Shown one piece after another: positions 18,080 through 29,500 of a stretch of DNA of 31,677 bases (its first letter is position 1; each line of letters opens with the position of its first letter). Origin of the DNA: Haplosporangium gracile. Taxonomy: Eukaryota; Mortierellomycota; Mortierellomycetes; Mortierellales; Mortierellaceae. A model generated the notes under the pieces. The model made no database searches and was not told the DNA's origin. It was given only the letters and a program-made list of their open reading frames with translations. The stretch covers positions 1 to 31,677 of the forward strand of contig JAAAUF010000308.1 in NCBI GenBank assembly GCA_015499985.1, in the 5' to 3' direction. Position numbers and translations under genes: made by a program.

Positions 18080-21000
18080 ATGTGGAATCCGCCTCCGCCA
18101 GATCTAACGTTCAACTTTCGGCGCCCGGATCTGCGAGTAAATTCTCCCAACGGAGGGGGTGTCTACCAGGATGTCTCGCCCAAAATCAGCCTAAACAACG
18201 ATGCCGCCTATCCTGCAGGAAGTGGCCGTAGTGGTGGTGGCAATAATGACCCCTCAATCCTCTCAAACAACCCCATCAACAACAATGGCGCTGCCGGTAA
18301 TACCCCGTCCTTCGAGCGCCCACGGAACCCCAGCCAACCCATTACCACTCGCTCTCTGCCTCATCCAAAACTCGAAAAGGTCGGCCCATATCTGACTATC
18401 GCCACACTACAAGCTTACACTGTCCTGACAGTCGTACGTTGTCTGGCTGACCCTGTCTGGATCGTCCCTCGATCCGGAGAGGAGGATCCTGTTCGGACAG
18501 CTGAGATCGGCAGCCTCGAAAAGTCCTTCCTGGCCTGCGCGATCGCCTTTACGATGCTGAGCTGTCTTGGGGTCACCCTGCGCATCCTCGACAAGTTCAC
18601 CTTCCTGCGACAGATCCCTGTCATTACGGCCTATCTTGAAGGTAAGAAAACTACCCCTGTCCATAAGGCTCAATGACTGTACCCTATCTTTTTTTTTTAA
18701 TTATTGTTGTCATGGTATGCATGCGTATTGTTCATATTTATATCTTGCTCTTGCAGCATTCATGGTCAGCCGCATTAACCTTGGTCCCCCATTCCCTTCT
18801 CCGTCATTTCATATTAATACGGTACAAAATATACCTTGATTTTTTGGTAACCAACCACATTGACACAAACGCTCTCATCACGCGGCATCCATTCAAATTA
18901 GCCATCTTTTGTATCGCGGCCTTGACGACCTTTCTCAGCACTCACTCGTTGCCGGGTGGGTCACAGTTCTCGCATGGATTCCTAGCCTGTGTCATCACTG
19001 TGCTCTTCTCGTCCATTGTCGCCCTCATGCTCACAGTGGACTGGTGGCGAGGATTTCCCTCCGCAGGACTATCGGCAACATTAAAGGCTCTGATCATCTC
19101 ATCCTTTGTCATGACCATCGTTATCATTATTGGCGCTGCTATCTACTCGGCTCTGGAAAGCTGGACCTTTGACGAAGCTGTCAATTTTTGTATTGTTTCT
19201 TTTGCTACAATCGGTACGTGGACGATATATGACACTTTATTTCGAGTCGACACACGCTCTCATTGCTATCAGACTAACGTGTCATTTGTATTTTTTTTTA
19301 TTCTAGGATATGGCAATTTGAGTCCGAAGACTGTTGCTGGCCAGGCTATCTTTTTCTTTTATGGTCTGTTGGGTATTAGTTCTCTTGGATTCTTCGTTGT
19401 CTCGCTCCGCAACGCTGTGATCGAGCAGTTCCAATGGCGCCTCGTAGATCGTTTCTCCAAGCCAGCTCATTTGACACGCGTTCAAACACGCATGTCAGCC
19501 AAGGATATCCCTTTTCCTATTGCACGATTTGAAGAGGAGCAACGCGTCAAGATGGTTGTCAAGCGAAAGATGATTGTTAGGATGGGCTTTATCTGGATTG
19601 TCATGTGGTTCGGAGGAGCAGGAGTCTTTTGCGCGTTCGAGCCTTGGACTTACCTCGAGTCCCTCTACTTTTGTGTGAGTTAGAACGATTTCGTTGCTAT
19701 CGAAATGGCAGGGCGACACTGAGGCTGAGTCAACACCTATGTTAATTGCTCAATTCTCTGTTCTCACCCATTAGTTTGTTACATTAACAACAATTGGATT
19801 TGGAGACTATGTGCCAAAGCAACCTGGATCGATCGAGTTCTGGAACGTCTACGTTTTTGTGGGCCTTTCGGTTTTTGCCTACATCCTTTCACTGTCCTCC
19901 GAGTCCATGGCTTCTCAGATCCACCTTGTCGACGATCAAGATGACGATAACGATGACGACATGTACGGATGGGAGAGGAACGAGGACCCCAACGCACTCA
20001 CAACTCGCAGTGGAATTTTGGGGTTGGAGGGTCTCAAGTGGCTTCACCACCAACAGAACATGCAACGCCGAGACTCTGGTCAATCCATACAGGTAGATCA
20101 GGAAGGAAACCCTCTGGACAATAACAGCACTGCTGGAATGCCCAGCATGGCCATCGACGGCAGTCAGGACGGAGACCGTTCCCAGCAAGCATCTATTCAG
20201 CGGAGCAGGCCCAACAGGAAAAGTTCTACCGGTAGAGTCCTCATGGTATCGGCCAAGGAGCGGAAACAAATGTTGGAGGCTGAATATTACGCAACCCATT
20301 CATTACCGACTACTATCAAGTTTGTCGACACCAAGGGCATGCCGCATCAAAGGACCGTCGGGAGAGCCTCGAGCATGGCCGATTCGATCTCCGGGCCCAG
20401 CGGTGGAAGTAGCAGTGGAGACTTTACCGGAAATACATATGGAACCGTCGGACATTATGGAACCATTGGAAGACGGGACCTTGCAGGTCTTACGCGCTCA
20501 GGAACTCTTCTTCGGAACCAACAGCCCCTGGGTGAGATGAGTGGAATCAGTATCGACAATATTTATGGCCCAGGCAATGGTCAACCCATCAACGCTATCC
20601 AGACACAGAAGCTCCAACATCAGCCACTCATCAAGTTCGACTCGCCCAAAGGAAGTATTCGCAGCGCAGGAAACCAGCCCAGTCAGCGGAGGGGCCGGAA
20701 TCGACCGGGCCAATACGATGACCAGGAGGATGATATGGCGACAGGATACATTCCCTCAATTATGGATGTCTTCAGGCCAGCTGTCCCCGAGAACGCCGGA
20801 GAAGGCCCTTCGACATCTGGAGCACGCGGAAAGAACTTAATCGTTGCCACGTCTCCTATCACTCGTATGAGATCCAATAGTTGGGATCACACGATGGATT
20901 TTCGACGACGGGGACCATCTCAGAATGACATTCACAGCTGGATTGCCGAAGATGCAGGAACACTTCAAGGACCCAACTTTAACTATAGTAGTAGGACGTC

Positions 21001-22225
21001 CGTACAAGGAATGCCGAATACCGGCCCAAGCATGGATCAGTCAAGGGAGAGCCATAGCAGCGATACAACAAGAGTTACCAGTCCTTCACATGGAACCCCG
21101 GAATACGTACATGAGGACGTTTATCCCACAGAGCAATCCAACATGGCAAGAGAGGCGATTTTGGACTCTGCCTTGAATGAGCCTGGGACTCACCGTGACG
21201 GAACTGCGCCTGACGAGGAGCTTTACATGCATTTGACGGATGAGCCAGAGGAGATGGGTCAGAGTGACGGATACTACTCACTGGATGTACCTCGCAGCGA
21301 AACAGAATCGGATGCCACTTTGCCACCACCACAATCTCGCGGACTGGTGACTGTTGTACGAGAACCAACTTTGCCCGCCATGGATGCCGATCCCGCTATC
21401 TCCGCTTTGCCACCCAACACAGACAACTTGCTCCTCGGAAGCGGGAAAGGCACTGGATATGAGCCTTATGCCGAGGGTGTCCCATTGCCAGATCCACGAG
21501 CTGGTTCGGAATATGGTCAGGAATTCAGACCTGAATCACGCAACGGATCGTGTCATGGATCGGCGGCTCAACTTGCTGGTGCTGCCAGTCCAGAGACAAT
21601 CCCGGCGGCCTTGTTTGACGATGACCACGACCACCAGTTCACGCTTCGACCTAAGACTTCACAACCTTTATCACTCTTTTCAAACCACCCACGATCTGGA
21701 AATAACAGCGCAATGCCCTCTCCAACTGGTTCTAGGCAGTCATCTCGACCGGGATCGGTTTTGATGACCATCTTTGACGAACCTATACGGAATCTTCCTG
21801 GTTCACGTTCCGTTTCCAGGAGCGGTTCTATTCGTGGATTAGGAACAGGATTGATAGAAGGGGAAGGAGGCCCACTGGCAAGAGTCAGCTCTAACCCAAT
21901 GTCTCAGTCTGGATCAAGAACTGGGTCAACTGTGTTACCCTTCAATGGATCCGGAATAGACCCTGGCAGTGGGGAAGGGTGCACAGGGGCTACATCACCG
22001 GTGTCTACGAGGAGTTCCGAATCGAACATCGGACCGTTTGACGAAGTTCGGCTACCAGCGGATTTGCCACACTTTGACGACGATGTCGACTTAAATCATG
22101 TGGGTGCCACCCCACAGCAGGTCGAGGAAGAACATAGACGCAGGGAAGACCTGCGGAGAAGAGAACGCGAGATTGAAGCGCGTTTAGTGACCCTCGGCGA
22201 GAAGGGCCGATGGGTTCCCCATTGA
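18080..22225 (+). CDS. TOK-type two-pore-domain outward-rectifier potassium channel
   Basis: A plasma-membrane K+ channel of the fungal TOK family (eight membrane segments, two pore loops in one chain). Four exons are inferred: 18080-18641, 18902-19213, 19307-19674 and 19775-22225, all in phase, 1230 residues. The cytosolic N-terminus (1-100) is Asn/Gly/Ser-rich. Membrane segments start at about 103. Pore 1 is at about 275-295 with filter TIGYGN (290-295); pore 2 is at about 400-425 with filter TIGFGD (420-425). After the last membrane segment an acidic patch (DDQDDDNDDD) leads into about 760 disordered residues rich in Ser, Gly and Arg, ending in a charged helix (EEHRRREDLRRREREIEARL). The exon 2 acceptor is the least certain point: 18901 gives TAYLEAIFCIAALTTFL, a good membrane segment. 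An in-frame AG at 18769 would add 44 residues, while the stronger-looking AG at 18756 runs into a stop. The tail is far longer than yeast Tok1's. Confidence 0.92.
19214..19306 (+). other. TOK gene intron 2, inside selectivity filter 1
   Basis: 93 bp, donor GTACGT, likely branch GACTAAC at 19272-19278, acceptor TTCTAG. It splits the first Gly codon of the GYGN filter; the join restores TIGYGNLSP. The third intron (19675-19774, donor GTGAGT, acceptor TTAG) likewise falls just before pore-loop 2. Confidence 0.92.
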
Positions 22226-25200
22226 TTCTACACTTTATTTCAATTCGTCTCTCCTGTATTTCTAGCTTATTAAAACTATGTGAACAATCTGAAGAAATTG
22301 ATTAACAGTGGGATCACTGACGATCACCGCTTTTTTTTAGTGTGTAGATCGGCAGATCTGAAACTCATTGGACTTAGTTCGATTAATGATTCCGGTGCCT
22401 GGTTTTATGATGACCCAAGAATCTGGGTGCTGATTTCCGAAAAGACGCGCCAAACAGGTTTTCCATTCTTGGTCAAGAGCTGCAAAAATTTAGCCACTCA
22501 CCCCTTCCCCACGCAACGCAACGCGGTATGATTATGTAGCTTCCCTCCGCTTTTTTTTCTACTGTTGTTGCATTCGCTGCTACGCGGTTTTTTTTTAAAG
22601 CTTGCGCCTTTTCTTCCTACAGTGTTCTTCATTTCTTACGATTATCTTTTTCTTTAGTGAGCATGGAAGGTAAAGAAAGGACTACCTTCCGTTTTTTGAT
22701 GATGATGGTTTTTTTTTTTTTTTTTTTTTGAGAAACAAAAATAATATGCTGCTTAAGCAGCATCAGCACCACTACCTAAGAAATGAGCGCCGTCTCTCTT
22801 GCGTACCGGCGGGTTGCTCCAGGAAGAAGAGGGAAGGATCGTTGAATGCTACTGGCAATTGTGAGCAGAAAATGAATTCCTCTAATATGTCTTCTCCTTT
22901 CAACGAATGCTTGCTTAAGCACGTATCATGTTAGGTACCAAGAAAATTTTGTCGTGTGATGCGAGTTGTATCGTGGAATATCAATCCTGCGAAAGTATGT
23001 GAGAGCAAAAACAACATGCATTTCAAAAATTTCATTGCAAAGTAGAAAAGGTTGTGAGAAAAGACAAATTGGTAACCAGCTTGGGACTCTTTTATTTAGA
23101 ACTGCGCCCTCATCTTGGCACGTTGTTTTTTGTCATAAATCATGCACTTTACATACATAGAGCTACATGACTTATTTAAAAGTACACATATGCTATGTAC
23201 CAGCAAAAGGGCATCAGGAAGCGGCAGTGGCAGGGCAACCGCAGGGACAAAAGGGCAGTTTGAAGATCCCTCCCACATTCCATCCACCCTCTGACTTTTA
23301 ATCAGCGGTGGCTCTGTAGGATGTACATAGTCATCTTGGAAAAGCAAGGGCTTCTTTCCAGGGAGGAGCGGGAGATGGGGAGAACTATGACAACTTGATA
23401 CAAGAGGGTGAGTGCCTTTGTGAGCAAACAAACAAGAGAGATCGGATTTATTTTGAGAAGCCCTTTTTTGATCCGTTGTCACGTTCACTTGTTCTACAGA
23501 TAGGCGAAATGAATATTTAATTGCGAGTCTGAATAAAAAAAAAAAATTGCATAAGCTTGCCCGGCAGTGCAAGATGGGTCTGCCCATTTGACTGTTTGCC
23601 CGGCCCGGCCTACTTTTGTGCCATCATCGCCCAAGAGTCTCATCCTGACTCGTATCAGGGGCAATGCAGTCGGCAAGTGCGACTGCCGTCTGGGGTCACT
23701 GCCATTTTCAACACCACCAACACGGCAACAGTCTAATTCCTCATCCCTATCCCTATTGTGATCGAAGGGGCGCCATTAGCAATCATAGAGAAAACCACAA
23801 AGAAAAAATCTGTGATTGCTCACATTTGATGCTCACTCCAAAAGTTACCTTTGTGGTAACTCTGTTTCTCTCTTTCGGGGCTTGGAATAACCTTTTGAGA
23901 TCCAAAAAGAGTCGAGACCTTGAACTGGCGCCTCTTCCTTCCTCCCCCTTTCCATGTTTTTTCTTCTCTTCGTTCTATGACGTTATCGTGCGGATAGCGC
24001 TTGCGCAGGGGACCCAGCACTGAGTCGTGAAGAAGTTGTAGAAATGAATCAGAATGAACAAAAAAAAGCACATGAAAAGACAACAAATTTGTTTTTCTCA
24101 ATTGCTTCCAGCTTTTTTTTTTTTTTTTTTGGCATTTCGTTCACACTTAGGTAATACACTTGAATTAGCTAGTTTGAATCTATCTTTTTTGCTACTCGCT
24201 GGTTGGTGCATATCCAGCGTTGTTGTTGTTTTTGATGTTTTGTGCAACGATCTGAGGGTACCCTGTCTTCTCGCCCTTCCTCCTGTCTCTAGAAATAGAG
24301 CAAGCGCAGAGCCGTTGTAAACATACACAAAGGGAAATAAACAACAGGAACAGCAAAAACAAATACCAGCAGAAATAGGGGGACGCCTAATGGCAGCTTT
24401 GTTGTTGTTGGTCCAAAGAAAAAAAGCAAGACATGAAAGATGGACAAGAAATTATAAACAAACATATTTGCCAACAACAGCCCCCGAATGAAAAAAAAAA
24501 ATGATGATAATGAACCCGACCCTAAAATACCACAGACCCACTTCTCCTTTTTTCCAAGCGCCTCGCAATCCGGTCCTGGCCCAGGTCTTCGCGCGCGAAC
24601 TAGTGCTGAGGAGCGGCACCCTTTTTTTTAAAAAAAAAAATACGCTTATGCACCCCTAGACTGAATTCTAACGGGAGGAGCGAGAGAAAGAGATGAAGAA
24701 TGAACGGATGTTGTGTCACTTGCATCTAGTTTGGCTGCAATAAGACAAAGGATAGGGGAAGGGGGCTCGGGCACTTTCTGGAGAAACAGACACCCAAGAC
24801 AACAAACTTGAGACAGCGACGATAGAAAAAAAAAGATGGCGGTGATGATGACGACGGCGACCGTGTAAGGATAAAAAAAGGGGAAAAGCACATGCGGCGT
24901 ATGCCCTTTACCCCTGCGCCCCTTGTTCCCTGACCGTTTTTTGGTCCCGGTGCATGCATTGCCCACTCCACAAGTTGCGAAGCGGGTCTGTGTGTATGTG
25001 GTTTCGGAGAAAGGACATGCTGCGTTGGATAGGAGGATGGCAGAGTGGATAAAAAATAGAAGAAGATCATGACTGATGGACCAGGTGCTGGTGGTGGTGG
25101 TGGTTGTAGTCTTGTAGGTGTTGACTGTCGTTTGAAAGACTGGCAATTTGTGTTCTTTTGTTCCTCCTCGGAAGTTCAAGCAACCATTTGTGGACACCAT

Positions 25201-26597
25201 GCGCGTGGCTCTCCAACAAAGATGCGATGTGTTGTATGTGCAACAACAATGACAAGAAAACAACAACATCAACAATTTCTTGATGAGCATACAAAGTCCG
25301 GTTTTCTTATTCCTCTATCCCTGTGGCCTGTTTCCCTGATTGTCCCTGTGTACGTTGCCTGACGGGCAACGAGGCGATGGGCAGTGACAGGATGATGTTT
25401 GTTTTGCTCTGACGAATAAGTAAACCAGGCAGGGCGTCTTTCTGGATGACTACGTGTAAGTGGATAAGAAGAGCGAGTGGTTTAGAGACGAGTATTACGA
25501 GTGCTCACCATTTTTTTTTTTTTTTTTTGCGGCATTCACTTTTCAGTTTACTTTGCATACAGAAACAGTGAGCAGCAAAAGACAGACAAGAAAATGCAAC
25601 TCGATGATGTACTGTATGACCTCTCCTCTCTTGGTTGAAGGTGCTCTCAAAGGCAGGCAGGCAAAAGAAGAGAGTGGACATTCCTTTGCCCTCTCTGTCC
25701 AACTCCAAGTGTCGGACGATTAAGAAGGGTTCCTTGGGTCTAGCCACTATCGTATCATACAAGTCCCTGGCCCTTGCTGCTTGCATGTTTGTTTTCTGTT
25801 GTTTACTTGCTGTTGCTAGCATCTCCTTTGTTCCCCAGCGCCACTTTCTCCCTCTCTCTCGGCAATGACAAACGACCGACAACCGTCCTTTTGTTATTAT
25901 TTGTTTAATTTACTGCTGGCCTGTGTACTTTAATACTTTCCCATTATCATCCGAACGAGCAAGGGAAAACAATAACGACACCGATAGAGTTGTTTGTCCA
26001 TCTTTCTTTCCTCTCTTCTCTTTTCTCTTCCTTCCTCTTCTCGTTTATCTTCTTTTTTTTTCTTTTCTTCATTTTCCCTTTTTGCGCCCCACACACAATC
26101 ATATCCTTCACGTTTTCTCGCTCTCATTCATTGTCAACACTCTCCTTTCACTTGCTTTTCCTCTATTGTCACATTATTCTTATCCTCAACACCTTCCCTT
26201 CACTCACACACGCATATTCCTCCAAAACGCGTCGCTTTTTCTGTTCATCCATTGCCATATACTTTTCCGCCTCTTCCCACTCCCTTTCATTTGTCTGTGT
26301 CTTGCCTTACCCTTACTTAATTCGCTCTTCCTTTTGTATCACTTCTCTTATTTATTTTTTTCAGGCACCATCGCCTCCCTCTCCCTCTCTCAATCAACTC
26401 AGGAACATATTAGTCCATACCACAACCTACACTTTTCCTGCACCCTTGACAACAACAACCCTACACCACCGTCTCCCTTTCCTACTCACTCACTCACGTA
26501 CAACCCTGCAACGCCTACCGATTACTTTACTTTCCCTCCTTTCATTCATTCCCGTCAGTCATTCCTTATACACCTTTGCATATATAATTCTTAAACA
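22226..26597. other. 4.4 kb gene-poor interval
   Basis: Lies between the TOK stop and the RhoGAP-like start. Bases 22226-22700 are probably the TOK 3' UTR and flank. The middle holds long T runs (22709-22729, 24113-24130, 25511-25528), a T8A11 tract at 24622-24640, and a short GC-rich patch at about 24555-24620. Bases about 25980-26590 are a strongly CT-rich leader before the ATG at 26598. Several frames of 60-220 codons are open, but they are low-complexity or unlike any family I know, and I saw no consistent splicing between them. I found no convincing tRNA, rRNA or transposon. An unrecognised ncRNA or fast-evolving small gene remains possible. Confidence 0.6.
22709..22729. repeat. Poly(dT) tract, 21 bases
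   Basis: An uninterrupted run of 21 T on the + strand, about 480 bases after the TOK stop codon, in the gene-poor interval. Confidence 0.95.
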
Positions 26598-29500
26598 ATG
26601 GCACTGACAACTAGGAGTTCAGTCCAGTCGTTTGGGACGTTTCAGGAACACCAAAACTATCACAACCGGCCCTTCTCCTCCCTCTCCTTCACAACAGCCA
26701 CTACCGCTAAACCACCCTCATCCTACGAACAATCCATGATCAGCAGGCGAGAATCCGTCGCTACTATGGAGTCAATCCAGACCGTCAACACCTATAACCC
26801 CAACAGCCGGCCGGTTTCAGTGGCACTTCCCTCGCGCAGCAATACCAAAAATACCAACAGCAGGTTTGGACAATCAGCAGGGTTAAGGAGCGTCGATCTT
26901 CGGAAGCAGGCGGCACAGAAACTGGCGCTAAAACAGCAGTTGAGGCAGCAGCAGAAGCTGAAGGAGCAGCAAAAGAAGACTGCTTTGCCCCTTTTCCCTA
27001 CCGAGCGAACTCGAGGCGCCGTCGGTCCCAGTGTCCTACAACCAGGTGAATAACACTATGCACACTCTCTTCTTCCTTCTTGCTCTTATGCGATATGAGA
27101 GCGAACAAACCGAAGAGAGGGAGAGAAAGAACATGAGAAAGTGGAATTCTGGTGCTGGAAGGAGAGGCAGTATTGTATAAGGAGACCAGTGCAGCAGACA
27201 TAAGGTTAACTTACACTTTATATTGTACCTGGCATTCCGGAGCTTCAAAGAAGCGCAGGAAATGCAAAGCCCGTTATTGTAATGCTCTCTCTTCTCATGA
27301 TGAAGAAGAAAAGGGATAGGGGTGCACAGAAAACCATGCAAAAGGAGAGACCTAGAGCCATATCAACAGGTTTTTTTTCATGGAAGGAGTTTTGTTGTTC
27401 GCAGAACTAATCATGCTCTCCCACTCTTTCTTTTTCTCGAATGCCCTCTCGATTCTCATTCTTGTTTTTGCTCCGACTTACTTATTCCTACATTCACTTT
27501 CCTCTTCATCTCCTTCACTCCGCTGACTCGAATGGATGCTTGTTATGCGTAGTCGACATCTCCAAGATCGATCTGATGCCGATCGAGGTTAGCCGCGCCA
27601 TTATCATGAGCTGTATCGACGAGATCAAGCTACGAGGTATGTTTATATTTTGCTCCCAATATCTCGTTCTCCCACCACCCCCTCCTCCTCCACTCCACTC
27701 CATTCCACAACCCTACTGCCGCCTTACCCAATCTTCTGTCCAGCATGCCTCCATCATGTTGGTGCTCTTCTCTTGTTGCTTTTTTGTTGATGCTCTCGCA
27801 TCACACACATACGCGACTGTGCTGTTTCTGGACTAGCCTAATTAGTTTCTCTTGCACTGCACTACCAGCCCATGTGCACCGTGCCATTGTTATGATTGCT
27901 GTGGGCCCTTTCGTCTTTTTCCTTCTCCATCCGATGGGAATAGGCGATGCCCACTACTCTCACATCTAAATCTTTTTTTTTTCTTATACGCATTTCGCAC
28001 ATATCCTGACCTCTTGCTTGAGCCTTACATGCATCTGACACCCTGCATCATCTTTCTTTCTTGCTCCCACCCACAACTTTGCCGCATGAAATAGGATTGA
28101 AGCACAAGTATCTCTTCAGAAACGCCTTCTACAGTCCTTCAGTCGAGGCATCTTTAATGCTGCTCAAGAACCCCAAAAAGCGCCATCTTTTTTCGGTTAA
28201 AGCCCTGCGCGTCGATACCATCGGAGGCTTACTGACAACGGTCCTCTCCCGCACCTACCCACCTCTCATTCCACACCATAACCAAGAAATGTTTGAAAAT
28301 CCCAATGGTAAGATTTCTCGTAACCTTTTTTTTTCCCCCGCTTTGTTGATGAACCCGCATGAACCTGCATGAACCTGCCGCGCCCTTGCTCGACCGAATG
28401 GCGCGAAACGCACATACCTCCCGTCAATCTCCCGGGTGTCAATCGCAATCACCAATATCTGTACCTTGGACTCCAAAAACTAACAAACAAACAACAAACA
28501 AACAACGGAACAATTATTTTTTAGGCCGCTTCTTTTTCGAGCTCCTTGGCCTCCTCCCAGAACTCAACCGCTACCTCTTCGTCGAGATCCTAGATCTTTG
28601 CTGCGAATTAACAGACCGCCAATCTGAGAACCACGTCTCCCACTCAAAACTGGCCATCTACCCAGGGTCGTGCTGTTTCGGACTCGAGGAATACATGCCT
28701 ACCTGGGATACCCGATACCTTATGACGCCCGATCTCAAAAAGTTTTCCGAGGTCTTTTATAATATCATATACGCCTACCGCGAAGAACGTGATCTGTCGG
28801 CGGAAGAGTTGCAAAAGAAACTTGATCATAGAGAGAAGGTGATGGCGGAGGAGCGGCTGGAGATGTTGGAGCAGGAACATGGATTGGAGGGAGCACAGAT
28901 TATTTTGAGGATGGAGGCGAGAGTTGCGCAGGGTTTACCGGCAGAGTCGCCACCCTTGCCGGTTGTGCCTACTTCGCCTTCGGATCTAAAGGAGGTTTCG
29001 CTTTATGCTGGTAGGAAGGAGAAGGTTGTTGCGGATGATGCTATCTCAGTCCTGGAAATGGAGATCGATCAGGACCAGGAAAGTAATGCCAACAACAGCA
29101 ACGTGGCTGCCTCGGGAGATGTTCATACTCAGGACAGCGGAACAGAAGGCGATGAAGAAGAGGAGGAGAATATCGAGAAAGTGATGGCAGATCTGAGGAA
29201 GAGCGTCTCGGTTGCAACACTGGGATACTGGTCCGACAACAACAGCCGCTCAACCTCGTCCCTTAGCGCAATAACCGCCCTTTCGGCCGCTTCATCCACT
29301 TCAACCATTTCTCTGCCTCAAGAACACAGCTACACCCGCTACACCAACACCACATACACCACCATTGCCAAAACTACGACGACCCCAGCTGTTGCAACAA
29401 GACCTCGTCTGGCACACACAAAGTCTTTGGCTCGCTTCGGTCCCATCGCCCAGAACCAGTTCCCCGTCTCACCCGGCGACATTTTCGGAATCAGTCGTCA

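Noticed and set aside
18757..18839. TOK exon 2 starting after the strong-looking acceptor CTCTTGCAG at 18756
   Set aside because: Phase-1 continuation reaches a TGA at 18837-18839 before the conserved membrane segment. It would need a further intron whose donor and phase I could not find.
23096..23587. 163-codon - strand open frame
   Set aside because: No recognisable domain, poor start context, and it begins in a T-rich stretch. Chance is the simpler explanation without expression data.
24646..25290. 214-codon - strand open frame
   Set aside because: It has a Thr run from a simple repeat, hydrophobic runs from T-rich sequence, and no resemblance to a known family; another frame over the same bases is also open. 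Kept only as a possibility in the gene-poor interval.
25923..26607. Overlapping + strand open frames of 100-223 codons rich in Phe, Ser, Leu and Pro
   Set aside because: They come from a CT-rich tract read in all three frames directly before the ATG at 26598. Simultaneous openness in several frames with the same composition points to promoter/5' UTR and not protein.
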